From positions 248,001 through 312,000 of the forward strand of contig NZ_RXOF01000002.1 in assembly GCF_003970915.1 (NCBI RefSeq): 64,000 nt of DNA, read 5' to 3'. Below the pieces are notes generated by a model. That model worked only from the letters and a program-made list of their open reading frames with translations, did not search any database and was not told the DNA's origin. This document shows positions 48,658 through 57,682 of the stretch, one piece after another. Source of the DNA: Hymenobacter gummosus (GTDB lineage Bacteria > Bacteroidota > Bacteroidia > Cytophagales > Hymenobacteraceae). The position numbers and the translations under genes are program-made. Position 1 is the stretch's first letter. Each line of letters starts with the position of its first letter.

Positions 48658-51453
48658 ATGGCCGTTAAGAAAAGTGAGCTATACAGCTCGTTGTGGAAAA
48701 GCTGTGATGAGCTGCGCGGGGGCATGGATGCCTCGCAGTACAAGAACTATGTACTGGTGCTGCTCTTCGTGAAATATGTATCGGACAAGTACGCGGGACG
48801 GGAGGACGCCCTGCTGGAAGTGCCCGAGGGTGGCAGCTTCGCGGATATGGTAGCGGCCAAGGGCAAAAAGGACATTGGGGAGCGGCTGAACAAGATTATT
48901 GCGAAGCTGGCCGAAGCCAACCGGCTGAACGGCGTCATTAACGTGCCCGAGGCCGACTTCAACGACGACAATAAGCTGGGCAGCGGCGACGACATGGTGC
49001 AGCGCCTGACCAAGCTGGTGGCCATCTTCGAGAACCCGGCGCTGAACTTCACCAACCATCGGGCCGAGGACGACGACCTGCTGGGCGACGCCTACGAGTA
49101 CCTGATGCGCCACTTCGCTACGGAGAGCGGCAAGAGCAAGGGGCAGTTTTACACCCCGGCTGAGGTAAGCCGCGTGATGGCCAAGCTGGTGGGCGTGGCG
49201 GAGGCTACGTCGCCGCGGCAGACGATATATGACCCTACCTGCGGCTCGGGCTCCTTGCTGCTGAAAGCGGCCGACGAGGCCCTGCCCATCAAGCTGAGTA
49301 TTTACGGGCAGGAGATGGACAATGCCACGTACGCGTTGGCGCGCATGAACATGATTCTGCACGGGCACGACACGGCCGACCTGGTGCGGGGTAATACGCT
49401 GTCGGCGCCGGCGACTTGGGATGCACCGGCGGGGCAGCTGAAGCAGCACGACTTTGTGGTGGCCAACCCGCCCTTCTCCACCAAATCGTGGACGACGGGG
49501 CTGACGCCGGAAGCCGACGTGTACGGGCGTTTTACGGGCTTTGGTGTACCGCCGGCCAAGAACGGCGACTATGCCTTTCTGCTGCACATCCTGCGCAGCC
49601 TCAAGGGCGACGGCAAGGGCGTGGTGGTACTGCCGCACGGGGTGCTGTTTCGGGGCAACGCGGAGGCGGTGATTCGGCGCAACCTAGTGCAGCGCGGGGT
49701 GCTGAAGGGCATTATCGGGCTGCCGCCGAACCTGTTTTACGGTACGGGCATACCGGCGGCGCTGCTGGTGCTGGATAAGGCAGGCGCGGCCCTGCGCACA
49801 GGCATCTTCATGATGGATGCCAGCCGGGGCTTCATCAAGGACGGCAACAAGAACCGCCTGCGCGAGCAGGACATTCACCGCATCGTGGACGTGTGGCGGC
49901 GGCAGCAGGATGAACCGCACTATGCCCGCATGGTGCCGGTGACGGAAATAGCCAGCCCCGAAAACGACTACAACCTGAACCTGCCGCGCTACGTGACGCC
50001 CCCGCCCACGCAGGACCGCCACGACATAGAGGCGCACCTGCGCGGTGGGCTGCCGGCCGCCGACCTGGACGCGCTCAGTGCCTATTGGGACGTGTACCCC
50101 ACGCTACGCGGCGAACTGGTGCAGCCGCAGGCCGACCGGCCGGGCTATTACCAGCTGCGCGTGGCGGCCGAGGATATCCGGCCGACGATTTACGAGCACG
50201 CGGAGTTCCGGGCCTTTAGCCGGCGGGTGGAGGAAACCTTTGCCGAGTGGGTGGCCCGCGCCGAGCCGCTGCTGCGCAGCATGGGGCCCGATACCAAGCC
50301 CAAGCAGTTGCTGCACACGCTGAGCGAGGAGCTGCTGGCCACCTTCGGGCCGGTTCACCTGCTGGATGGCTACGACGTGTACCAGCGCCTGATGAACTAC
50401 TGGGCCGCCACCCTGCAGGACGACGTGTACCAAGTGGTAGCCGAGGGGTGGGATGCCAAGCCCTACCAGCCGCTGGTGGGCAAAAAGCAGAAGCGCGGCC
50501 CCTGGACCAGCGACCTGGTGCCCCGCTCGTTGCTGATCAGTCGCTACTTGGCCGAGGAGGAAGCGGCCGTGCAGCAGGCCACCGAGGCGCTGGCCGAGGC
50601 CACCCGCCGCCGCGAGGAACTGGAAGAAGAGCACACCGGCGAAGAAGGGCTGCTGAGCGAACTGGAATACTCGACCCCGGCGCAGCTGCTGGCGGCCGTG
50701 AAGGCCCGCCGCAAGGAGCTGCTGAAAGCGCAGAAAACCACCGAGCTGCGGGGCAAGCTGAAGAAGGCCCTGACGCAACGGGAAGCTGAAAAAGCTGAGG
50801 CGCCTACGCCCCTGAGCCTAGCAGAGGCCAAAGCCGAAGCGCAGCGTCTGCTGCCGCTGCTGAAGGCCCAACAAACCGCGCAGCCCGCCGCCCACGGGAC
50901 CGGCGACCTGTTTGGGCAGGCTACCGAGGCCGACGCGCCGCTGGTCGCCGAAGCCTGGCTGCAGGCCCAGCCGGCCAAGGTGCAGGCAGCCGTGCGCTGG
51001 TTTCAGGAAGAAGGCCGGCAGGTGCTGGGCCTGGACGACAACACCCCCGCCGACACCCCGGCTGCTGCCAGCCCCGCCGCCGAGGACGCCCCGGCCACGC
51101 CGGCCGAGGAGCTTGCCGCCCTTACGGCTCTGGAAGCGGCCCTGATGGCCGAAGACGCCGCCAAGAAAACCCTGAAAGCCGCCGCCCAGACGCTGGAAGA
51201 CCTGATAGGCCCCACCTACCTGCGCCTGACGGCCGACGAAACCCAGGACCTGCTGGTGACTTACAAGTGGCTGACCCACCTGCACCACGCCGTGGCCCAG
51301 GAGCTGAGCCGTCTCTCGCAGGCCCTGGCCCGCCGCCTCGACGAGCTAGGCACCCGCTACGCCACGCCGCTGCCGGCGCAGGAAGCCGCCGTGGCCGCCC
51401 TGACGCAGCGGGTGCAGGCTCATTTGGCGGGAATGGGTTTTTCGTGGAAGTAA
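48658..51453 (+). CDS. hsdM: Type I restriction-modification methyltransferase subunit
   Basis: 931 residues, much longer than the usual 500-550. The N-terminal HsdM_N helices (LYSSLWKSCDELRGGMDASQ) precede the N6-adenine methyltransferase: SAM-binding motif I DPTCGSGSLLL (about 192-202) and catalytic motif IV NPPFSTKSW (270-278). The last 300 residues are a helical, Ala/Glu/Lys-rich extension (RRREELEEEHTGEEGLLSEL and similar) probably forming a coiled coil. It methylates the target adenine and works with HsdS and HsdR. The extension is inferred to be structural; it is in frame and has no stop. Confidence 0.93.
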   Translation: MAVKKSELYSSLWKSCDELRGGMDASQYKNYVLVLLFVKYVSDKYAGREDALLEVPEGGSFADMVAAKGKKDIGERLNKIIAKLAEANRLNGVINVPEADFNDDNKLGSGDDMVQRLTKLVAIFENPALNFTNHRAEDDDLLGDAYEYLMRHFATESGKSKGQFYTPAEVSRVMAKLVGVAEATSPRQTIYDPTCGSGSLLLKAADEALPIKLSIYGQEMDNATYALARMNMILHGHDTADLVRGNTLSAPATWDAPAGQLKQHDFVVANPPFSTKSWTTGLTPEADVYGRFTGFGVPPAKNGDYAFLLHILRSLKGDGKGVVVLPHGVLFRGNAEAVIRRNLVQRGVLKGIIGLPPNLFYGTGIPAALLVLDKAGAALRTGIFMMDASRGFIKDGNKNRLREQDIHRIVDVWRRQQDEPHYARMVPVTEIASPENDYNLNLPRYVTPPPTQDRHDIEAHLRGGLPAADLDALSAYWDVYPTLRGELVQPQADRPGYYQLRVAAEDIRPTIYEHAEFRAFSRRVEETFAEWVARAEPLLRSMGPDTKPKQLLHTLSEELLATFGPVHLLDGYDVYQRLMNYWAATLQDDVYQVVAEGWDAKPYQPLVGKKQKRGPWTSDLVPRSLLISRYLAEEEAAVQQATEALAEATRRREELEEEHTGEEGLLSELEYSTPAQLLAAVKARRKELLKAQKTTELRGKLKKALTQREAEKAEAPTPLSLAEAKAEAQRLLPLLKAQQTAQPAAHGTGDLFGQATEADAPLVAEAWLQAQPAKVQAAVRWFQEEGRQVLGLDDNTPADTPAAASPAAEDAPATPAEELAALTALEAALMAEDAAKKTLKAAAQTLEDLIGPTYLRLTADETQDLLVTYKWLTHLHHAVAQELSRLSQALARRLDELGTRYATPLPAQEAAVAALTQRVQAHLAGMGFSWK

Positions 51454-51470
51454 GGCTACTGATACTTGCA

Positions 51471-52526
51471 ATGGCGAAGGGCAACAAGAGGAAGAAAGCA
51501 TTGTTCAACTTGTTTTCTCAAAATCTTGAATGGGTGAAGCAGCACCCTTCTATTGCGTTCAAGCCAGATTTCTCACATGGGTACATCTGTCCTTTGTGCT
51601 TTGATGTATTCTTTGATAAAGATTTATCCAGTGTGGTGAAGAATCCGCTCACTGTCGAGGATATTCCGCCTGTTTCGTTGGGCGGAAAACCAATTGCATT
51701 AACATGTAAAAATTGCAACTCAAAAAGTGGTCATAAATTAGACGTGCATCTGTTAAATCGGTTGTTGGAAATAGATTCTCACAGCTTCCTCCCTAATTCA
51801 AAGACCAAAGCCAAATTTGAAGTAAACGGGAATACTGTCAACGGAACCTTTGAAGTCGATGATAGTGGGGTAGTTAAGATGAACCTTCTGCCAAGCCATT
51901 CCAATCCCGTGCAAGCAGAACGGTTTATGTCTGACATGTTCCCGCCCAGAACGATATACAATCCTCTTTTCTATCCAGAAAAGATGTTTGATAATGGATA
52001 TGAGTCTCCAACTTTTAACGTAAAGTTCAATGAGACGTCAAACGAGCGTAGGGCGCAAGTGGCCCTTCTTCGCATAGGCTACCTTATTGCATTTGCGGTA
52101 TTGGGGAACGGCTTTCTGATAAACGGTAATTTGTTCAAGGTTCGTGAGCAGATACTCAAGCCCGATGAACAGATACTGCCCGAAGTATTCTGGGTCAATA
52201 GAGAATTTCCTGAGGAGACAGAAGGAATAAATATTGTCACTCTGCCGAAAGAGCTAAGATGCTTTCTGGTAATATTCAGATTGAAGACGCCCAGTCAATC
52301 AAGGCAATTTGCTGTGATTTTGCCGGGGCCATCTGAACCGGGCTTGCAGGTGTATGATTTTCTAAACGAAGAGCGCACCGTTGAAACATTTGGCTGGATG
52401 GAACACATCAATACCCGGGACTTTCTTCGCCGCAAAGAGCACACGTTCACAAGTCATTGGTGTTGGCAGGAGTACACAAAAGATTCATACAGGCCGCGGG
52501 TAAGGCCTGCATCCGACAATGCATAA
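51471..52526 (+). CDS. HNH-like nuclease gene inside the hsd operon
   Basis: 351 residues from ATG 51471, 17 bases after hsdM and 12 before hsdS. A zinc-type start (YICPLCFDVFFDKDL) is followed by LTVEDIPPVSLGGKPIALTC, KNCNSKSGHKLDVHLLNRLL: two CxxC pairs and an HNH-like beta-beta-metal arrangement (ED-x-x-P..., C-x-x-C-N, H). The remaining 250 residues are unrecognised. Base composition is clearly lower in G/C than hsdM and hsdR, as in a recent insertion. It might be an accessory nuclease or a selfish gene. Confidence 0.78.
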   Translation: MAKGNKRKKALFNLFSQNLEWVKQHPSIAFKPDFSHGYICPLCFDVFFDKDLSSVVKNPLTVEDIPPVSLGGKPIALTCKNCNSKSGHKLDVHLLNRLLEIDSHSFLPNSKTKAKFEVNGNTVNGTFEVDDSGVVKMNLLPSHSNPVQAERFMSDMFPPRTIYNPLFYPEKMFDNGYESPTFNVKFNETSNERRAQVALLRIGYLIAFAVLGNGFLINGNLFKVREQILKPDEQILPEVFWVNREFPEETEGINIVTLPKELRCFLVIFRLKTPSQSRQFAVILPGPSEPGLQVYDFLNEERTVETFGWMEHINTRDFLRRKEHTFTSHWCWQEYTKDSYRPRVRPASDNA

Positions 52527-52538
52527 AAAGACTGCGCA

Positions 52539-53831
52539 ATGCTAAAACCAGGATACAAGCAGACGGATCTGGGCGTGTTGCCGGAGGATTGGAAAATAAC
52601 AGAGCTAGGCAAGTGTCTAACACAAAGACCAGATTACGGAATAAATGCACCAGCAGTACGCTACGATCCTGCTCTGCCAGCTTATCTAAGAATCACTGAT
52701 ATATCAGAAAACGGCCAATTTATTCGTGAAGGTGGAGCTTCAGTCAACCATCATGCATCCAATGACTATGTTTTAGCTGAAGGCGACATAGTATTGGCCC
52801 GCACAGGAGCAAGTGTTGGCAAATCGTATCAGTATGACCCCAATGATGGACAGTTAGTCTTTGCAGGCTTCTTGATTAGAGTTAAAACTAATCCAACTAA
52901 GCTCAATGCTAAGTTTCTCAGATATTACTTGCAGACTCCTGCCTATTGGAAGTGGGTTCTGATGACTTCCATGCGTAGCGGCCAGCCCGGTATCAATGGC
53001 AATGAATACGCGCTTTTACCTATCCCACTTCCCCCTCCCGCCGAACAACGCGCCATAGCCGACGCGCTCGGCGCCGTAGATGCCTTGCTAACGCAGCAGC
53101 GGGAACTGCTGGCCAAAAAGCGCGCCCTGAAGCAGGCGACGCAGCAGACGCTGCTGAGCAAGGAGAAGCGCCTGCCGGGGTTTGAAGGGGAGTGGAAAGA
53201 GGGAGAAATAGGAAACCTAGCACTGAAGGTAGGTAGTGGTATTACTCCTACGGGAGGCGTTAAAGTTTACCAAGAATCTGGACGCCCATTCGTTAGAAGC
53301 CAAAATGTTGGCTGGGGAAGATTGATTCTTGATGATATAAGCTATATAAGTGAAGAAATACACAATGCTTTTAACTCAACAGAAATTCAACAAAATGATG
53401 TTCTGTTAAATATAACAGGTGCATCAATAGGGAGAGCTGCTGTTGCTGATTACAGAATAGTAAAAGGTAATGTTAATCAACATGTGTGTATTATTAGGGT
53501 GAATAATGATAGGTTATGCCCATTTTATTTGTGTCACTTTCTTATTTCTCATGCAGGGCAAGAAATAATCCAAAGCTTTCAGGCTGGCGGAAATAGGCAA
53601 GGGTTAAACTTTGCACAGATAAAAACAATATCAATTCCTTTGCCTACGCTCGACGAGCAACGCGCCATTGCCACCATCCTCAGCGATATGGACGCCGAGC
53701 TGGAGACACTGGCGGCCCAGATCGAGAAAACCCAGGCCCTGAAGCAGGGCATGATGCAGAATTTGCTAACCGGTGCCATTCGCCTCGTCCCCACCGGGGG
53801 TGGTGCCGCTATACCTACTTCTTCCTTATGA
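52539..53831 (+). CDS. hsdS: Type I restriction-modification specificity subunit
   Basis: 430 residues with two target-recognition domains and two conserved helical spacers: PPPAEQRAIADALGAVDALL and later PTLDEQRAIATILSDMDAEL. TRD1 spans about 1-165 (YLRITDISENGQFIREGG), TRD2 about 220-370 (RPFVRSQNVGWGRLIL). The TRD-coding parts are AT-richer than the spacer-coding parts. HsdS decides which DNA sequence the complex recognises. The stop overlaps hsdR by four bases. Confidence 0.92.
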   Translation: MLKPGYKQTDLGVLPEDWKITELGKCLTQRPDYGINAPAVRYDPALPAYLRITDISENGQFIREGGASVNHHASNDYVLAEGDIVLARTGASVGKSYQYDPNDGQLVFAGFLIRVKTNPTKLNAKFLRYYLQTPAYWKWVLMTSMRSGQPGINGNEYALLPIPLPPPAEQRAIADALGAVDALLTQQRELLAKKRALKQATQQTLLSKEKRLPGFEGEWKEGEIGNLALKVGSGITPTGGVKVYQESGRPFVRSQNVGWGRLILDDISYISEEIHNAFNSTEIQQNDVLLNITGASIGRAAVADYRIVKGNVNQHVCIIRVNNDRLCPFYLCHFLISHAGQEIIQSFQAGGNRQGLNFAQIKTISIPLPTLDEQRAIATILSDMDAELETLAAQIEKTQALKQGMMQNLLTGAIRLVPTGGGAAIPTSSL

Positions 53832-56800
53832 GCGCAAAAGTCGGGCAGGTAGAGCGCGCCACGCAGGACCGCGTGGTGCGGCTGTTTCACACGGAACTGG
53901 GCTACGAGTACTTGGGCAACTGGGAAAAGCAGCCGCGCCGCTCGCCCATCGAGGACGGGCTGGTGCGCCGCTACCTGGAAGGTCCCGGTGGCTACGCGCC
54001 GGCGCTGGTGGATAAGGTGCTGCGCGAGCTGCACCTGGTGGCCGAAAACCACACCGAAAAGCTCTACAAGCGCAACCGCGAGCTGTACCGTTTGCTGCGC
54101 TACGGGGTGAAGGTACGCCCCGCCCTGGGCGAGAAGAAAGTGACGGTGCACCTGGTGAACTGGCAAGACCCTACGGCCAACGACTTCGCGGTGGCCGAGG
54201 AAGTAACCGTGGAAGGCACCCACATCAAGCGCCCCGACGTGGTGCTGTACCTGAACGGGCTGGCCGTGGGCGTGTTGGAGTTGAAGCGCAGCAAGGTATC
54301 GGTGCACGAGGGCATCCGCCAGAACCTGGATAACCAAACCAGTCACTTCATTCAGGACTTCTTCGGGCCGGTGCAGCTGGTGCTGGCCGGCAACGACACC
54401 GAAGGGCTGCGCTACGGCACGGTGGGCACCACGGAAAAGTATTACCTGGAATGGCGGGAGGAAACGGCGCCGGCCGTGCCGCGGGGCGCCGCTCCGCAGG
54501 GAGTGGAGGAGCCGGTGCCGGCCATGCTGACGGGCGCCTCCCCCCCCGGCCCTCTACACTCGCTTGATGCGCGACATGAAAATGGAGAGGGGGAACCAGT
54601 TCCAACAGCTGGGAAACCCGTGGCGCCGGCTCCGCTGCGGCTGGATGAGCACCTGCGGCAGCTGTGCCGCAAGGAGCGGCTGTTGACGCTGCTGCACGAT
54701 TTCGTGGTATTCGATAGGGGTATCAAAAAGCTGTGCCGGCCGAACCAGTTCTTTGGCGTGACGGCTGCGCAGGCCTACCTGAAGCGCAAGGAAGGTGGCA
54801 TTATCTGGCACACCCAAGGCTCCGGCAAAAGCCTGACCATGGTATGGCTGACGAAGTGGCTGCTGGAGCACGACGCCAACGCGCGGGTGCTCATCGTGAC
54901 GGACCGCGATGAGCTGGACGAGCAGATTGAGAAGGTATTCAGGGGTGTAGAGCTGGACATTGAACGAGCCAAGAGCGGCGCCGATTTGCTGGAAAAGCTC
55001 AGTCAGGCCGCGCCGCGGCTGCTGTGCTCGTTGGTGCACAAGTTTGGCGCCCGCACCGAGGCCGAAGCGTACGACAAGTACCTGGAGGAGCTGATGAAGG
55101 CCGCCGGGCGCACGGGGCAGGCCTTTCGGCCCCAGGGCCAGCTATACGTGCTGGTGGATGAGTGCCACCGCACCCAGAGCGGCAAGCTGCACGAGGCTAT
55201 GAAGCTGCTACTGCCGGGGGCGGTGCTCATCGGCTTCACGGGTACGCCCCTGCTGCAGGCCGACAAGCGCACCACGCTGGAAACCTTCGGTCCCTTCATC
55301 CACACCTACCGCGTAAACGAGGCCGTGCGCGACGGCGTGGTGCTGGAGCTGCGCTACGAGGCGCGCCAGGTGGAGCAGTACCTCACCGAAGCTGGTAAGA
55401 AGAAGATGGACGAATACTTCGAGCTGAAGACCAAGGGCCTGAACGAGTTCGGGCGGGCGCGGCTGAAGGAGAAATGGGGCACCATGCAGCAGGTGCTCAG
55501 CTCGAAGGAGCGCATGGGCCACATTGTGGCCGACATCATGCTGGACATGGAGAAGAAGGAGCGGCTGCGCAACGGCCGGGGCAACGCGCTGCTGGTGTCG
55601 GGCAGCATTTATCAGGCCTGCCGCTACTACGAGCTATTCCAGCAGGCGGGCTTCCGGCAGTGCGCCATCGTGACGAGCTACCAGCCCAAGACCAGCGACC
55701 TGAAAGGCGAAACCACCGGTGAGGGTGATACCGAACAGCTGCAGAAGTACAAGATTTACAACGACATGCTGGCCGGGCAGCCGGTGGAGGACTTCGAGAA
55801 GGAAGTGAAGCGGCAGTTTGTGGAGGAGCCAGCCCAGATGAAGCTGCTCATCGTGGTGGACAAGCTGCTGACGGGCTTCGACGCTCCCTCGGCCACGTAC
55901 CTGTACATCGACAAGCAGATGCGCGACCATACGCTGTTTCAGGCCATTTGCCGGGTGAACCGGCTCGACGGCGAGGATAAGGAATACGGCTATGTGGTGG
56001 ATTATAAGGACTTGTTTAAGGCCCTGGAGAAATCCATTCGCGACTACACCTCGGAGGCGCTGGATGGCTACAGCAAGGAGGATGTGCAGGATCTGCTGAA
56101 TGACCGCCTGACCAAGGGCCACGAGGAGCTGGAAGGGCTGCGCGAGCAGCTGCGGCTGCTGTGCGAGCCGGTGGCCCCGCCGCGCGGCACGGCCGAGTAC
56201 CTGCACTTCTTCTGTGGCAACCCGGCCCTGCCCGCCGACCTAAAAGAACGGGAAGGCCGCCGCCGCGAGCTGTACAAGTACACGGCGGCGCTGCTGCGCA
56301 CCTACGCCGAGCTGGCCGGCGAGCTGGAAGAAGCGGGCTACACGCCCACCCAGGCCGCTGAGGTGCAGCGCGTGGTGCAGCACTACGAAAACGTGCGCGA
56401 CGAGGTGAAAACCGCCAGCGGCGAAGCGCCCGACCTGAAACGCTACGAGGCCGACATGCGCTTCATCTTCGACAACTACGTGAAGGCGGAGGACTCGGAG
56501 AAAGTGGGCGAGCTGGACGACATGAGCCTGATTGAGCTGGTGGTGGCGCAGGGTCCGGCCGCCGCCGTGAGCCGGCTGCCCAAGGGCATCCGGGGCGACA
56601 AGAACGCAGTGGCCGAAACCATCGAGAACAACGTGCGCCGGCTCATCATCGACGAAAACCCGACGAACCCGAAGTACTTCGGGCGGATGTCGGTGCTGCT
56701 GGAGGAGCTGATAGCGCGGCGGCAGCAGGAGGCCATCGAGTACGAGGCGTATCTGCAGGAAATAGCGGCGCTGTGCAAGCTGGTTCAGCACCCCGGCGCG

Positions 56801-57040
56801 GCCACCACCTACCCGCCCACGCTGCACACGCTGGCCCAGCGCAGCCTGTACGACAACCTGGGGCAGGATGAAACGCTGGCCCTGGCCGTAGACGCGGCCA
56901 TTCAGGGCACCGCGCAGAACGGCTGGAAGGACGATGACCGGAAAAAGAAAATGGTGCGGCTGGCCCTCAAGAAAACGCTGCCCGACCCCGACGATATTGA
57001 CCGCATCCTGCAGCTGGCTACGCAGCAGGCGGAGTATTAA
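53828..57040 (+). CDS. hsdR: Type I restriction enzyme subunit R
   Basis: 1070 residues. The N-terminal nuclease domain has RPDVVLYLNGLAVGVLELKR (Asp137, Glu151-x-Lys153). The SF2 helicase core follows: Walker A WHTQGSGKSLTMVW (about 327-340), TDRDELDEQIEKVF, the DEAH-like DECHRTQSGK (about 442), GFTGTPLL, and motif VI QAICRVNRLDGEDKEYGY. A C-terminal helical region completes it. It translocates DNA and cuts unmethylated DNA far from the site. Residues 223-268 are a Pro/Gly-rich loop between nuclease and helicase that coincides with a dispersed DNA repeat (see findings). Confidence 0.95.
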   Translation: MSAKVGQVERATQDRVVRLFHTELGYEYLGNWEKQPRRSPIEDGLVRRYLEGPGGYAPALVDKVLRELHLVAENHTEKLYKRNRELYRLLRYGVKVRPALGEKKVTVHLVNWQDPTANDFAVAEEVTVEGTHIKRPDVVLYLNGLAVGVLELKRSKVSVHEGIRQNLDNQTSHFIQDFFGPVQLVLAGNDTEGLRYGTVGTTEKYYLEWREETAPAVPRGAAPQGVEEPVPAMLTGASPPGPLHSLDARHENGEGEPVPTAGKPVAPAPLRLDEHLRQLCRKERLLTLLHDFVVFDRGIKKLCRPNQFFGVTAAQAYLKRKEGGIIWHTQGSGKSLTMVWLTKWLLEHDANARVLIVTDRDELDEQIEKVFRGVELDIERAKSGADLLEKLSQAAPRLLCSLVHKFGARTEAEAYDKYLEELMKAAGRTGQAFRPQGQLYVLVDECHRTQSGKLHEAMKLLLPGAVLIGFTGTPLLQADKRTTLETFGPFIHTYRVNEAVRDGVVLELRYEARQVEQYLTEAGKKKMDEYFELKTKGLNEFGRARLKEKWGTMQQVLSSKERMGHIVADIMLDMEKKERLRNGRGNALLVSGSIYQACRYYELFQQAGFRQCAIVTSYQPKTSDLKGETTGEGDTEQLQKYKIYNDMLAGQPVEDFEKEVKRQFVEEPAQMKLLIVVDKLLTGFDAPSATYLYIDKQMRDHTLFQAICRVNRLDGEDKEYGYVVDYKDLFKALEKSIRDYTSEALDGYSKEDVQDLLNDRLTKGHEELEGLREQLRLLCEPVAPPRGTAEYLHFFCGNPALPADLKEREGRRRELYKYTAALLRTYAELAGELEEAGYTPTQAAEVQRVVQHYENVRDEVKTASGEAPDLKRYEADMRFIFDNYVKAEDSEKVGELDDMSLIELVVAQGPAAAVSRLPKGIRGDKNAVAETIENNVRRLIIDENPTNPKYFGRMSVLLEELIARRQQEAIEYEAYLQEIAALCKLVQHPGAATTYPPTLHTLAQRSLYDNLGQDETLALAVDAAIQGTAQNGWKDDDRKKKMVRLALKKTLPDPDDIDRILQLATQQAEY
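54536..54593. repeat. Dispersed hairpin repeat inside hsdR
   Basis: GCCTCCCCCCCCGGCCCTCT through ATGGAGAGGGGGAA: the same C-rich/G-rich arm order as the repeats at 41055 and 13841, with a longer loop. It is in frame with hsdR and encodes a Pro/Gly-rich loop. Confidence 0.55.
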
Positions 57041-57060
57041 CCACTCTTACCAACCATCAA

Positions 57061-57681
57061 ATGAATATCGTTTTACGCTGCTGGCTGGCAGCCATTCTCC
57101 TGTTGGGTAGCACCTCGTGGGCCCTGGGGCAAGCATCGGGTTTAGTGGAATATGCCCAGGGAAAGAAAACGACGTACGTGGGGGATGGAACCGGCAAATG
57201 CCTGGGGCTGAAGTTTACATTGCGTTACCCGGCCGCCTGGAATGCCACAGACGGCAACCGGCCCCATATCGTGCAGAAATTTATGAACGGCAATGGCACC
57301 ATGGCCCTCGTGATAATTAAAGATCTGCGGGGTGTGGCCACCAAAGCTGATATGGATCAGGTTCTATCAAGCTCTTCGGACTTGTCGGATTTTACACCAG
57401 GCACCTTCCTCAGCGCACAACGCAACCTGACAATTGACGGGGAAAAGGCCTACGCTATTGAGTATTCGCAACGGCAAACGTCGGCTACCGGGATGACCAT
57501 TTATCAGCATGGTATTCAGTACATGCTGTTTTATGATCATTACATGATTACCATCATGTGTGCCACTGGTGGAGAAGAAAGCAATCAGGCAGAATTCGAT
57601 GCGCAGTTTGAGCGTAACCGACCATTCTTTGGTCTGATTGCCTCAAGCCTTGTGCTTACCTCCAAGTGGAACAATTACTGA
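57061..57681 (+). CDS. Secreted hypothetical protein
   Basis: 206 residues with a signal peptide (LAAILLLGSTSWALGQ). The mature part reads GKCLGLKFTLRYPAAWNATD, IVQKFMNGNGTMALVIIKDL, and GEKAYAIEYSQRQTSATGMT, a mixed alpha/beta shape like PsbP- or DUF-type lipid/ligand-binding domains; the match is weak. It follows hsdR by 20 bases, and its stop overlaps nothing, so it may be transcribed from the hsd operon. Confidence 0.65.
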   Translation: MNIVLRCWLAAILLLGSTSWALGQASGLVEYAQGKKTTYVGDGTGKCLGLKFTLRYPAAWNATDGNRPHIVQKFMNGNGTMALVIIKDLRGVATKADMDQVLSSSSDLSDFTPGTFLSAQRNLTIDGEKAYAIEYSQRQTSATGMTIYQHGIQYMLFYDHYMITIMCATGGEESNQAEFDAQFERNRPFFGLIASSLVLTSKWNNY

Positions 57682-57682
57682 G

